DNA of 64,000 nt from Onchidella celtica (GCA_963931925.1 OZ007571.1:17114033-17178032); one strand, 5' to 3'; numbered from the stretch's first letter, positions 14,257-27,533 are shown. The notes: generated by a model from the sequence alone, not told the origin. Program-made: numbers and translations.

Positions 14257-14750
14257 AATGTAATAAAAGTGATAGCGTGATACAGATTTGCTCCAGAACT
14301 CATGCGCGCCAGGACACGATGCACGAAATTGAACGCTTGATATGGTTACTTTTTATGACATGTATGTCACCTGATGTCATTGTAACGGAATGACGCCAAT
14401 ATGGAGAATGAAAATTAGAACTGTTGGCAAAACGATGGAACAATACATTTTCCATAAATTCAAAAACAAAACCATTAAAAAAATGCAAACTCCGATATAC
14501 CGTCCGGCGTCCACGGTATTTGAAACCTACATGCAAAATTTGGTTACTGCAGGTGGCCTAATAAAAAAGCCTTTTATATAGATTCCGCTTTTCCCCGCCC
14601 AATCTGGGAACACTGATATGACAGAAAAAAAAAAAAAACACGTGCCGACTGTGTTGATGTCTTTGTTTTCGCATCGTGATCCGATCCAAATTTTATGTTT
14701 AGCGGCAGCCTCGTTGAGGAAAGTGTCGGACCACCTTCTTCTGTTCAACT
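14257..14750. other. Unrecognised sequence
   Basis: No gene or repeat was recognised apart from an A-run near 14625-14637. Confidence 0.4.
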
Positions 14751-14915
14751 CAGTTGTGGCTGTATATCAACGAAAGCATTAAAAATAAATTGAACATCGA
14801 GGCCTTTTGAAATATATGGACGCACAGCTTTACCTCTTTCTATGCATAATCTGACATTTTGTAGAATTTAGGGATCAATGGTTAAAAAGCCTTTCGTGAT
14901 TACATGGACGGCCTT
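14751..14915 (-). mobile_element. Short 3'-end copy of the LINE at 3004-4434
   Basis: This 165-bp segment aligns with 3004-3169, starting at CAGTTGTGGCT and running through ATTTTGTAGAATTTA to the block around AAGCCTTTC. It covers the last few codons of the RNase H frame (minus strand) and the 3' untranslated part. It is best read as a severely 5'-truncated insertion of the same family. Its low-coordinate limit marks the element's 3' end in both copies. Confidence 0.7.
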
Positions 14916-16194
14916 ACTTCCTTCATAATTATGATGATTCTGATTATGCTGAATATTTTCTGCAGAAAAGATATCTTTTTAAAAGAACAAGAAAATTTAA
15001 CATAAAAAAAAAATACTGCCAATGGAAATAAATTTGATTTATAGAAAACAGTAAATTTGACACTCCAATTTTCAAATTGAAATACAAAACTAATGGCATA
15101 AATTTGTTCTGGATGTTAAATAGGCTTGATCTGTGAGAAAAACGAAAGAATGGATTGCTCTTCTGTCTTGCACGCGGAACAAAAACCAACGCATAACTGA
15201 GCAGTCCCACGGAAACTTACAATTTTGTTATCAGGCAATAAAAAAATTAATACACTGGAAATCAACTTCCACAGGCTTTGATCTTCCTCATAATGGGAAT
15301 ACCGGGCTTCAACATTGAAGAATAATAATCGGGTGAAACAGTATTCAATTTGATGTGAACGACATAATTATCTTTTCGATATTTTAAAAAAAAATAAAAA
15401 AATCTGTGGGTTCGAAGCAGGGATTGGAACAAAGTTCGAATTTGCTCCCCCTCACTCCCCCCCCCCCCCCTCCACTCCCACCAACCTCCAAAAGGCAAAG
15501 CCTCGCCTTGGAAACAGTAAATAAATATTACATTAAATCACAAAAGAATTAGAAAGGAAAAAAAAAAACAAAACAAGCCACGCCTTCTGTTCTGATAGCC
15601 CTTCCTCGGGCAAAAACAAAAATATTAGTAGAATTGAAACAGGATTTAAAATAAAAAATAAAAAATTCCAAACAGTTTTTTAAAAACACAATGGTCACGT
15701 AGCTGTTTGCGAATTTGTTTGTTTTTTAATAATATTCTCGACAATGAATGAGCGAATTGAAACGGGATTTTAAAGAAAGAATCCAAACAATTATTTTTAA
15801 ATAATTATCTGTTGCAGGTTTCCTGTACAACATTCTCAATAGTAAATGAAAGCTTTTATGTGATAAGCCTAACTGTGTGCATGTTTGTCTCAGAAATCCT
15901 ACTGTCAGCAGGACTTTTCTTTTTTTTTTTTTGGTGATGCTTTTTAGTGTTCGTTGCAAGTCAGTTGGCATATTTAGTTCATTAGTTGATTGTTTATTTG
16001 CATTTGAGAACTGAACATTGTTGCCACAGGGAAAGCCATCTTACAAATTTCAATTTACTATAATTATAGTACAAAGGAAGGAAAACGAATAAGACGGTAT
16101 GATGTTAATTAGTGTCTATGAGCTGTTATTTTATATCATGATTAGCTTGGAAAATCCTGAAAACTCTACAGTACTCAGATAGTCACATCTCAGC
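14916..16194. other. Unrecognised A/T-rich sequence with a poly-C tract
   Basis: No gene was recognised. A C-tract lies at about 15458-15470, and several A-runs are present. Confidence 0.45.
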
Positions 16195-16347
16195 GTTACT
16201 TGCATACAAAAAGGAACGATTTTACCCGAGCGAAGACGACGAAGATTTTGGGCAATCAAAACTGTCAGGCTGAGCGAATAAGAATCGATATCCGTGCCAT
16301 TCGATTTCTGTCGATATGATTTTGACATAATTATTATGCAGTCGAAA
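16195..16347 (+). repeat. Direct repeat copy 1 (about 150 bp)
   Basis: It aligns with 16714-16855 at roughly 75% by eye, sharing GGGCAATCAAA, an AATCGATA block and a TCGATA..GATTTTG block. Both copies flank a segment containing a 17-bp inverted repeat pair. Confidence 0.7.
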
Positions 16348-16472
16348 CCTCACATCTCACATCTCAGCTACTGTCAGAGAGTATGAATGTATAGGGAGGT
16401 TTCACTATTGGTCGATTTGCACTGCGAGACACGGGAGGCTCTGCGAAACCACTGTTAGCATGGAGCTGAAAG

Positions 16473-16657
16473 TAGGTCGCTGCGGTAAACAATATCCGTT
16501 TGTACATTTCCACCGGGCGCAAGAGCTTGCAAACGGTTTTAAATAGTTTCAATCAGCCTAAAAATATGAACAAACCACAGTAAACCGATATGCACACTAT
16601 CTTTGACGAAGAAGGTCTCTTTCAATTCTTCAATTTCTTATTTACCGCAGCGACCTA
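16473..16657. mobile_element. Candidate small element bounded by 17-bp perfect inverted repeats
   Basis: TAGGTCGCTGCGGTAAA occurs at 16473-16489 and its exact reverse complement at 16641-16657. The 151-bp interior has no coding potential. No convincing target duplication was seen, so a MITE is only one possibility. Confidence 0.4.
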
Positions 16658-16713
16658 GTTTTGCGATTTGGAGGAAGTGAGAATTCTCTATAAATACATA
16701 CTTTCTGGCTTTA

Positions 16714-16855
16714 GTTACTTATAAGATCAATGATTTCACGCGAGCAAAGACGATGGAGAGATCGGGCAATCAAAGCTGTCAGATTGAGTAAACAAAAATC
16801 GATACCCATGACATTCAATTTCTATCGATAGGATTTTGTCATATACAGTCTAAGC
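16714..16855 (+). repeat. Direct repeat copy 2
   Basis: This is the partner of 16195-16347, in the same orientation and slightly shorter. Confidence 0.7.
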
Positions 16856-17156
16856 CGTTGAAGATTCAAATTTCGAATTAATAGAATATAAGGATTTGAA
16901 ACTATTTTCTTCTTACACAAAACTAGTATAAAACCCTGACAGATTGTTCGTTTTGAGTCTGGATGTGTTTCGTGAAGGGGGAATGAACTGATCATTTCAA
17001 AGTCCAGTGTTAGCATTGTAGAAAGAAACAGACAGGAAATACATTTCATCAGATTTCTTTTTCACTTTGAAATTCGTCCATTTCCTCCCTTCAAACGAAG
17101 AGAGAAAACAGGTTCCTAAAGTAGTTCTGCAACATACAACTCTGTCTGCCTGTCAG
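16856..17156. other. Unrecognised sequence
   Basis: Nothing was recognised. Confidence 0.4.
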
Positions 17157-17264
17157 TCTGTCTGCCAGCATTTCTCCCCCCCACCCCCTTTCTCTCTGTG
17201 TGTGTTTTTCTGTCTCTTTCTCCGTCTTTCTCTGTCTCGGTCTCTGTCTCTCTCTCTCTCTCTT

Positions 17265-17324
<60 letters not shown>
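17157..17324. repeat. CT-rich microsatellite
   Basis: Imperfect CT/CTGT units lead into a nearly pure CT run at about 17272-17324. Confidence 0.95.
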
Positions 17325-17328
<4 letters not shown>

Positions 17329-19605
17329 AGAATCTCTTTTTCTGCGCCATCAAACGGACAGAAAACTAATAATATACAATTCACCCCAGATACCATACCG
17401 TGCCAAATCCCCAAATACGTTTTATATTATTCTCTTTTAAAATCCGAAATATTGATTTCCCTCAGTATTGCTAATCATGATGTTATGAAATAATGGGGGC
17501 ATCTGATCTCAAGGGAGACATGTTTGGTTAGTCCTGCTGCTGCCTTGGACAAATAAAAAAACGATTCAATAGCTGCCTCATGAAAAAAGTCTTCTTCTCT
17601 ACGTGCTGGTTCTCTTACAGTACAGACAGTTTTTTATTCCCTTGCGCCCCAGCCTTTGTTTGGAATCTCGAGAGATGTGACATCTCGCCACAATTAAAGG
17701 TTAATTACTCCTATTTTTAACAGATTTGGTGACCCTTTTTTTTTTCACTCATCCACAAATTAAATTCTGTGTTCCAGGGACAAACGGGCAGGCTTATGTA
17801 CTAATATTGTACTTTAGATTACCAGAGGTGAGTAAGGAATAACATGTGTTTTAATTTTTATCTGATTGTTATCACAGTACATCGCTTTTTGTCATTGATC
17901 AAACTATTTCTTTTTTCAACATATATATGCAGAGGATATATCCATGAAATTCTATCTTTTCTTATAAGCAAGGACTCAGAAGCATCTCTATGGTGAACAG
18001 CGAAGCTTAACTGGGCCAAACCGCTTGAAACAACGCAAACAGACAAACAAAAGAGACAAAGAGAATTCCATTTTATTATATTGGCTGTTGATGTATGTTA
18101 CTGAATTTGATGCTGATTAGTTGCGTTAACAAAGAATGGAATTCAGCATTTCATCGGTGCAAGGTTAGGATCTAAACTTGGAAGAACATGTAAACATAAA
18201 TTTATAATAATAATATGCATTTTAAAAAATTGCAGAAAGTATTCAGTGATGAAGAAAATGCAGTAAAAAACAGTACAATCATGCAAAGGACTGCTTGACC
18301 TAGGCTAAAAGCAAGATTTCAGCTAGTCTCGGAGACCCTCTTCAGATCTAGACACGCATAAAGTCGAAGTGAAGAAGGGAGACGGATCTGAGACGCACAG
18401 AACATTACCATTCTTAGATCATCAGTCTTGCGACCATGACACCGGAAGAGATTTTTCATCTCTTTCTTTCATTTTCTTCATCAGCCCGCTCTTTGATGTA
18501 TCTTTCTTCTCCTTTTGGTCATTTGTTTGTTCATTATCCAGAGACCGAAAATTTGTTTTTATCTTGTATTGGCACAGAAGCCTCATTTTCTTGTATCTTG
18601 TTCGCCTCTGCACAGTTAAGCAAATTCTACACGCTTAGGCTCCCAAATTTATTAAAGTAATTCATTTGGTCTTGTCTTATCTATGATTAATGGCCTTTTG
18701 GATGATTACTTTAAGGTGGGCTTGATAAATATTTCTTTTTAAAAAAATTAAAAAATTAAGGATCACATTGGCTGATGGAAGCCACTGGTTTTTATTGTCA
18801 TTTATAAATTGTAAAAACAATACTGTAAATGTGAATGGAAAAAAAAAATCATACAGACTGATTTATATATTCTACAAGTAAGTTCAACTGCATATTTCAA
18901 CAGCTGGTTATTGTTAGAGTCCTTCATTTTAGAACACATATTTTGTGCTGCTTGTTTCCTTATTCTCTTACCTCAAACTTCCTTCGGGTAACAATTTCTG
19001 TTAATACCGCCAGCATGTGTATGAAATCCTAGAAGGGATAAGTTTTTCTCCTATTGATACTGTTATAGCAAACAGCTACGGAATATTTTACTACAGACAT
19101 GACTTTACAAATTAGTTATTAAATCGATCAAATTGCCCCAGGAAAAAATAAACCAAAAGACGGGTTTCTCCATCCCAACCTAAACTTACGAGAAGTTGAG
19201 ATCTGAACTTCCTGCAATTAGTTGCGGCTATGGCTGATTGATATTCTTCGAGCAATCGATGATCGATCTGTCTCCCCCACTGCCTGAGGTAAAAAAAAAA
19301 AAAAGTGTTCAATCGTTCACCTAGAACTCAACGTCAATCCATGTCTCGGCCGACAACGATTGTGCAGCCAGTAAAAGAGGACGAGGAAATACAAATAAAC
19401 CATGAATGGAGATAGAAAGATTGAAATGGCCTGTGCACTGAGGAGATAATTGCGTTTATATGGAAGCAATGAATGAAATGGAGCATCTGACTATGAGATA
19501 GTTCTGTATGCTGACAGTTAAGTCCATCTAGAGACCTTCTGTGAAATACAGCAGCACAAGTTAGATTCAAAATGAAAAAAATATATATATGAAAAAAGAC
19601 AACTA
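17325..19605. other. Unrecognised AT-rich sequence
   Basis: No coding domain, RNA gene or internal repeat was recognised over about 2.3 kb. Open frames are 111 codons or shorter. Confidence 0.45.
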
Positions 19606-19616
19606 GAAAATGAAGA

Positions 19617-19925
19617 AATATTATAAAAACAACAGAGAAACTGTGGGGTCGCAGCAGGACTATAAGCAATGTTAAAATCGGGCAAAAAGAAAAAGTTCTA
19701 TGTTGCGAAATCCCGCGTGAGAAATAAAATCCAAACTATACAAAGCAAACTAAAGAGAAGACAGAAAATGTTCGAATTTTCGGCTTTCGCCTTTATCAAG
19801 AAATAAAAATGGAACAGACAAAACAATTGAACAATAAAAGGTTTCAACAGGAAATGTGTGGAATTATATTTCTCACCCGGGATTTCGCAACATACAACTT
19901 TTTCTTTTTGCCCGATTTTAACATT
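19617..19925 (+). mobile_element. Short element family X, copy 1 (309 bp)
   Basis: It is flanked by an 11-bp direct repeat GAAAATGAAGA at 19606-19616 and 19926-19936. Inside, a strong inverted repeat runs from 19668-19726 to 19867-19925, with the shared core GGGCAAAAAGAAAAAGTT. The right arm is terminal, while about 51 bp (including CTGTGGGGTCGCAGCAGG) lies outside the left arm. A second full copy in opposite orientation is at 59753-60095. There is no open frame of note and no poly-A tail. The TSD length would fit a MULE-like or foldback element; the class is unresolved. Confidence 0.75.
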
Positions 19926-20031
19926 GAAAATGAAGACCAAACTATCATGATTCAATTTTTGTTTCGAAGCTAATTTGGTTTACATTTGGGTTTTACAGTA
20001 TGGCAGTCAATACTTAGCAGCTAGTCAACTG

Positions 20032-20194
20032 CCAGTCAGAGCATTGATATTGCTAGACCTGGCACTGCGTGTGAAGCTGAGGGTAAGCTTCCAGTTAGAG
20101 CATTGACACTAGATTTGGCACTGCATGTAAAGCTGAGAGTCAGCTGTCACTTAGAGCACTGACATTCCTAGATTTGGCACTGTGTGTGAAATCA
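20032..20194 (+). repeat. Tandem repeat, about 3 units of 56-59 bp
   Basis: Units begin at about 20032, 20091 and 20147 with a CAGT(C/T)AGAGCATTGA-like start. Each contains GGCACTG(C/T)(G/A)TGT. Confidence 0.8.
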
Positions 20195-21598
20195 CTTTAT
20201 TTCAATCTAACATTAAATTATAATTTTAGATTGTTTTTAATCTGAAAACATTTAAACTTGGGTGAAAATCCCTCATACGACTATAAACTCACTTCCTTTA
20301 TAACACATATAATGAAATCATAATCAATTACCTGTCCACCCAGGGTAATTTTGCTTATGGGTATTGTCTGTATATTCTGAGACCGATGTTAAAGTCATTC
20401 CTGTTTCTTCCCCCTACTTCCCCCCCCCCCCGCCCCCTTTTTTTTTCTATTTTCTTTGGTCAGTGAATTATACCTTTAGTATATACTGGGCTAACAACGT
20501 TTTTACCAAGATGACGTATCTTATTATTTGACAGACGGAGACAAGTGAAAGTGGAACTAAGTAATACCTGAATCGTGCAAAAGCATAAAGCTAGAACGGG
20601 GTTTCCTTCAATATCACAACACTGACAGAATGAGGCATTGATCTCAGTCTTTCAAAGACGCAAGTCAGGCAAGCCCATGAGTCGTCCAACCTAAAAACTG
20701 ACGGTGGGCGAAAATGAATCCCGATATTAATAGTGGTATCCAAATATTCGAATTTCCAATGATACCGTTTGCATTTCAGTAAACATTTTGTTATGTGACT
20801 TGTCTCTGCTGTCTTCCTCTTCACTTTTGAACTAATGAAGAAATTGAGCTTCTTGTCACCTCTGAGATTTAGGACTTTCAGTAAAAATTCCTTTAAATAA
20901 AATTCACAAGAACTCATTGCCGAAATCAAAAACTGCACTTTACTTTTTGAAACCCCATATCTCTATGAAATGATGTTAAAAAGGAGTGTGAATGTATAAT
21001 TGCGCTAAAAGGCGTTCGATTGTCAGCGTTCTGATAGATGCATTGATTCTGTCAGGAAATGTTGCTTGCCTGTCTGCCCATCGCTTGTAATGTCTAAAGC
21101 TGAGGTATCGATTTAGGTTTGAAAAGACTATAAAACCGCCCATGACCAACATCCACTAGGGAAGATGACTCGCAGCCAAGGGCACTAACCATTTAATTGT
21201 AAGACAGAAATTAAGCGAAACCGGAAATTGGTGTGACTTGGCGAAGCACGGGCGTGATGTAGTTTGTCCTTGTGTGTGAAGAGAACTGGAGAAAACGAAA
21301 GCTTTCTGGGTTAAATCAGTGTGCATGATAAACAGATACGGGCTTAATGTTGTTGTATTTGACACTGGACTTTTAGCACTGGGCGCTGCGGGCGGAGTTA
21401 CTCTGGTGGTGGCTATCCTGATATAGGACCAGCTATAAGTCAGACACAGCTATTACTTTACTGGCACACATTTGCCATCGCGTCATGGCTAAAGCCCAGA
21501 CAAATCAATCTTGTATACGATTTTCTGAGTAAACTTTGTCGGTTTGTTTGTGAATGTTCTTGTAAATAGTACAGATCATGTAAACGTGTTTTTGGACA
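20195..21598. other. Unrecognised sequence with a poly-C tract
   Basis: No gene was recognised. A C-tract followed by a T-run lies at about 20411-20447. Confidence 0.45.

Positions 21599-21670
<72 letters not shown>
21599..21670. repeat. (ATCT)18 microsatellite
   Basis: A pure tetranucleotide run, on the opposite strand equivalent to the GATA motif seen again at 42518-42858. Confidence 0.97.
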
Positions 21671-23597
21671 GATGTTTTTTATTATAATACTTTTTACGTT
21701 CTATTTTGTGTTATACAGTTTCTTCATCGGCCTTACCAGATTCTGAAAACTGTTTTATAAAAATATCTAGGATGCGCTTGTAATTGTGTTCATCATCTAC
21801 CGCTTTGCCAGTACTATCATTTTGTGGAGTGAAACGTGAGAAAGACATCCGAGTTCTGTGGGGCTCTATTTCGTCTAATACTGAGAATGATCAGGTAAAG
21901 ACTCAATCTTTAAAACTGACATACTTCATCCTATCTCATCTAACAAAACATACTCCTTGACCTAATGTTAACAGACGTCCCATAGCCCTATAATTATTGG
22001 CAATTCTAGTTTTCATGAATGTGAGCACAAAAGCGTCCAGAACGCATTTCCTTGTCATTTTCCCAGTACCCAGTAGATGGATGAGGGAACTTAGGACACA
22101 GTGCTGGATAGCGTATACTGTACTGGTGAGTGTAAGCGCATGGCATGGAAGTTCACACAAAAGCAGTGTCCATATAAAGACATCACATCAGTCTTTTCAC
22201 GCTTGGCAGAAACTCCTGATTAAGGTTAAGACACGCTAGTATTATGGGGGTGACTTGGTCGAGTCACTGTCAATACTAACTTTCTGAATAATCTTATCAA
22301 CTGGCGAGAGGAGTCTTCAAACCGGAGGTCAGTAACCCACATCAAGATTTGGCATGGACTCAGTTCGGGAAATCCGGGGTCTCTGCTGTGATAAGCACGC
22401 TGATTGCAAATGGAACTGGGAGATAAACTGGAGCATGCTCAACGGTGTGGTTACTATGAGGCTAACTAGCTTTTCTTCTTTTTCTTTTCCTTCTTCTATG
22501 GTTAGACACAATGGGAGAAATTGGCTGGGGGTGGGGGGGGGGCGGTTACTAGATTTGATAACTGGGATATTCAATGGCAAAATAATGTGGAATAATGGCA
22601 AGGGCAGAAGTTCTACTTCTTAACCAATTCAACATGAAATTCTGTGTTGATGTTTGTGTCAATATAGATCTGAAGATAAATCTTATGAATGGACTGGGAC
22701 ATGGTGTGAAGGATGGTGCTGGCCACAGAATTTTTTTCTCATGAGATTAAAAGATCCATTGCATCACATTCATAATCATTCACTTTTACTTCAATTCGGA
22801 CATCTGTGTTTTTGCCGTGATCATGATAATGGATGATCGATGTTATAAAATGGAAAAAAAGGTGGGGGGGGGGGGGGATAGTTCTTACCCAGTAAATATT
22901 TTTCTCTCTTATCACCTCAGCATCAGGATATCCTGTCATTGTATGACCAAGTGACCTGGCGACCTGTTGTTGTTGTTGTTGTTGTTGGGGGGGGGGGGGT
23001 CTGACTTCTGTCCAGAGCTCCATCTCAACAAATTTACAGCTATAAACATATTATTATCGTTGTTGTGTTCAGCTAAATTTGCATGAGCTCACGAGAGTTT
23101 CAAGAAGAATGCTTGGGATGGTGGGTGTAAGATCATTAATGTGACATTGTATTAAATAATCTGTTATGTGACACAATGATGAAACCTGGATCCCACAACC
23201 TAGCATTAAGCAAAAAGTGGGATTGATCATTCCTGTCCACCAGAGCCCAAACATTTTTCGATTTTGATGCTTTTGGTGCATGAGTCGTTGGTTCTGTTTG
23301 ACGTGAAATACCACGTTGTACTCAATCGTCGTTGAAATTTGCATTCATGTATGCCTTCATTATCTTTCTATAATGCTGACAATGCACAATCTCTGATACT
23401 CTGGTGTCACTGTGATTCTGACATTTCAGCTCTCTGCCAGGCAATTACTGGACCACGGCTGATTTTGGTTCTCATTTTGTACCAGAGAGTATTATTTCAA
23501 CACTGTGGGTAAATTACACATGGACCGAGAATTAGACATAGAGACAAAAAATAATAAACACGCTTAACTTTGCGGCTTTATCAGTGAAGGAGATATG
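21671..23597. other. Unrecognised sequence with several poly-G tracts
   Basis: No gene was recognised. G-rich tracts lie at about 22526-22544, 22862-22877 and 22987-22999; the last directly follows six GTT triplets starting near 22968. Confidence 0.45.
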
Positions 23598-23957
23598 AGT
23601 AGGATCGAGTACCTAGTCTTCTCGGATAAGGACGAAAATTTTCGGAGGGCCCGTGTGCAAGTTGCGCACGTTAAAGATACCTTGGCAGTTGGAAATCGAA
23701 ACGAGCAAGCCGAACAGGCCGCTGCCCGGGCAAAATTAAATAAAAATTCATCCCTACCATTCCCTCTCCTCCTCCCTCATCTCCCCTCCTCCCTCATCTC
23801 CTCCCCCCCCCTCACCCCCCTCCCAAAAAAAAACCCGCCGTGTGGCGCTGCACTGTGGCGACGACGTGCCTGCTCCAGTTGTAACTGGGCTGCAATGGCA
23901 CGAAAGCAAATGTCCCAAATGGGATTAAAGAGTTATACAAATACAAATACAAATACA
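23598..23957 (+). mobile_element. SINE fragment (5'-truncated)
   Basis: It aligns with the 3' three-quarters of the complete SINE at 57770-58215, starting at GTAGGATCGAGTACCTAGTC. It includes the GCGCACGTTAAAGATACC block, a C-rich then A-rich stretch, and a tail of repeated ACAAAT units. The tRNA-like head with the A and B boxes is missing. The 122-codon open frame across it is not a gene. Confidence 0.85.
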
Positions 23958-26900
23958 AAATAATGTTGTCCTGAATCAGAGGCGAGAAGAGAAAACGTTG
24001 AAATTATTTACTTTGGTAAGCACTGCACCTTCTTCATTTCATCCTCAGTGACAGGCAAAACTATTATAATCACACCAAAGCAGGGGACATCATAAGTTTG
24101 CCTATATTTGAGAAAGGTTACAGATGTTTACTCCCATAATTGCCTTTAACCTAAAACATCTGCATTGTTCCAAAATATTAATGGTTTTTCCGGAAAGTAT
24201 GTATTTAGTAGAGGTGTCCAGACCAATGCAAGCTCTAAACACCAAATTTATAATATTACCATTAAAATTTGCCACTCAAAATTCCTTTCGCAAGACACAT
24301 TATACTTCTGGCAGTAGTGAGATTGAATATTCTATTATGTAACTGCTTATTTTTGGGTTGCTTGTTGAATGCTCACGAACACACATGGCATCTCCCCCGC
24401 TCATCACCCGCAAATAGCTGTGATTACATCCGCCTTACATCGAGGAGATGACAGATGTGCCAAACCTAATTATTTAGATGGCTTGAGAATGACGAACATG
24501 CTATTGATTTCTGTATTACTTTCAATTACACATTTATGCTGTTGTTGCAGCTCTTGCATTGTTTCTTTTTTTCTGACTCACACGTGTCTTTTATCTGGTG
24601 CAGGGTTTACTTCGAAGGTGGAAGCGCAGGATCTTGAGATAAAACTTTGTTGTATTTTGCAATCTGTATGCTCTAAGTCCCTTCCACATTAAACTTTTAT
24701 GAGAGTCAGAGCGAGTTTGCAGGGACAACAGTATTGAGACATCTTTCTTCTATCTAGTTCCACTTGCACGAACTGTGTACGGTTTCACATGCAACAGTCT
24801 TTGTCATTATATTATTTTTTAGATATCTGTATTTAGTCGTTGTGCAGGACTCGCGATGAAGGGTCATTCCAGGTAAATGAGCCTTTCCATAATTTTCTGT
24901 AACGGTGCAAATTTAAAAATTAATGTATTCCATTGAAGTAAGATATTTATTCAAATATTTTATTGTGCAAATATGCTTGCTTTGTTGCTGAAACTGAGCA
25001 GTCTATTAATTTTCCAGTTACAACTCATTTGCCGTATTTATTGCAATAGAGTGATCCTAGCTCCAGGAAGCCAGTGATAGCTCTGAGACATAGTAACTCA
25101 GATTCGCTATGCCGTTCACAAAATCTTCTGCAGTACTTCGTTTTTGGCCAGACATGTAAATGTATGGGTTCTGTCGTTGCTTCCCTAGCCATGCCTGAAC
25201 TGCTGACGACGTTTACATCGTTCTGTACTTAGACTGGCTGACAAGTGAAACCTCCTGACATGGGATATAGTGAAGAGGAAAAGCGGCAGAAAAATAACTG
25301 AAAAGTAAATTAAAATATTTGCTTTTCTGCCATGTTAAAGTCCCTCAAATTTGAAAGCAAAGACACCGCAAGTGACAGGCACACATTAGCACATATACAA
25401 AAAACACACACACACAAAACACATTCGTATACGTTTCCCAATGACCGGACGGTTAGACTACAATAGGTGCGACAATACACGCGTCATCAGACCGTCTGTG
25501 CAAGGTAAATCTGGTCCGTACTTTATGGCTTTCTATAGGCATATATGTCCGATGCTGGCTGCAAGTCCTTTTTTAAATCTTTGCAATCATCTCAAATACA
25601 GCAGAAAATCTGCATTGTTGCCAGCTGAGGCTGATGTCTATCAACATCGTACTGGGCACCTCCAGTTTTACCTAATTAATGTTCTATATTCCAGGCAGTT
25701 TTTTCTTTTCTTACCCTCCTATCCTATCCTCATCTGAAAAGGTAAGCTGGGAATCTGATTATTCTATCAAGAATATATTAAATTATATTAAAACAAAATA
25801 TATTCATGGTGAGCATTCAGACAACAAAGGATTCTATTAGTAACGATCGCATGGTGCAATTTCTGACTACAGTAGAACATGAAACAATTTTGCAGTTCAT
25901 TCATTCCAAACACACCTTCCTTGACGGAAGTGTTTGTTGATATTTATTGTACTCTCCTAACTAATTTCAGCTTCTGTGTCAAACCAGCACAATTATTTTT
26001 TTTAAAGTGTCACAGTCAACAAACCGCAGTAACCTTCACTTACCTTTATTGAAAAGCGTGATTGATTGGGAGGTGGCGAAAGATTCTGTCACTCACCTGT
26101 TACTCCTCTAGAATCCATGTCTTGAAGAATATGCAACCAGTGAAAGAAGATAATGAAAATATATATTAAAGTGGATGAGGTGGACAGGTGCATATTTTCA
26201 ATTCTTATTACAAATTAAAAACGATTGCTCATGTATAATGTGGAAATCTAAATCTTGACGTGTTATCTATAATTCGTCTAGAAATGTATGCCTTTCTTTC
26301 TAAAGCTTTAACTTTGCAACCTTTTGTCTGAACTATATGAAAGTTGTTATGTTGACCTTCATGATCTCCATAAAATATTTTTTGCCCTTTGAAAATCCAT
26401 AAGTATTTTGCATCTTTGAGAAGTTATGTAAAAAAATGCTTGAAGTTTTCAGGTTAGAAATGCAAGAGTTTTACAAGCACAGCCGTTCAAAAAGTGCAGC
26501 CTTCTGCTCGCGGACAAGAACAAGAAACCAATGCATGAACGGGTTCGGTTTTTGTCTTTTTATGACTATAATAATTCATGTTCTCTGTACCAAATCAGCA
26601 ATATTGAAAACAGACGTGACGTAAACTAATAATGGTGCGTTTACCGTAAAGTTAAATGTTTAAACCACATTTTTTTGTGTGTGTGGAATATTTCCAAAAG
26701 TAATTAGCCGCTGTGAAAAATTCACTTGGTCTGTGCAAATCTTAGGTCAATGGACAATTTAAGATGACATGCAATAATTACTGCGTTCCAACAATCAGTT
26801 TTCGAGAAAATTCCAAGCGAGGGACAGACGCCACGGGTTTCTATAGGCCTATAGTTCAAAGGTTCTTTGCCCTAGAGAGACCGAGGCTTCCGGTACTTTT

Positions 26901-27356
26901 TCCCCAAGTCTTCCAACCAAACTGGGGATAAAATGTTTGTAAACCTCGACGGTAATGCTGATCGTAATCGACTATCGATCACACTTTTGCCTTTCCCGTT
27001 GTATCCTGTTTTGTGTGCAGCTGTAATTGCTATCTAATCCAACTATCGGGGAATACAACATAGGGCCATTGTGGCGTGGCTCCACGACATCTTTGTATGC
27101 CACAAATTTCACAAATCTATGTTTCAGTGATCACGTCGTCAAAGTGAAGAGTAAAGTGGAAAACACTGAAAATGTGATCCAAAATGGCACCTATTTATCC
27201 TCACGAGATATTATGTCATATCAAATCTCTTCTGGTTTTCTACTTTATCAACTCTTCTCATGTTACCCAGCCTACTCGCCCATTTTCCGTGCACGATTTC
27301 CTGCAAGATCATTAATAGGGTGAGATCATAATTTTTTATAATTTGTAAACCGTGTG
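23958..27356. other. Unrecognised AT-rich sequence
   Basis: No coding domain, RNA gene or clear repeat was recognised over about 3.4 kb. A short CA run lies near 25408-25417. Confidence 0.45.
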
Positions 27357-27533
27357 AAGCTGTGTTTTCATGTGTGCGGAAACGGAAACAGTAACGGAAA
27401 CGCCAAAGGCCTTCAAGTAGTGAAACAGAAAGAATGTTTTCATATGTACAGAAACGTCATTTCCGTACACATGGAAACACTCGTTGGTAGATTTTTGCTG
27501 TTTCTGTTTCCGTATATATGAAAACACAGCTTT
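27357..27533. mobile_element. Foldback MITE candidate, 177 bp
   Basis: The ends are inverted repeats of about 35 bp starting AAGCTGTGTTTTCAT (27357-27391 against 27498-27533). A second inverted pair lies inside at about 27435-27478 (GTTTTCATATGTACAGAAACG against its near reverse complement). The whole element could fold as nested hairpins. No target duplication was identified. Confidence 0.6.

Noticed and set aside
23595-23963. 122-codon frame as a small gene
   Set aside because: It lies entirely within a SINE copy; the similar frame at 57728-58144 has the same explanation.
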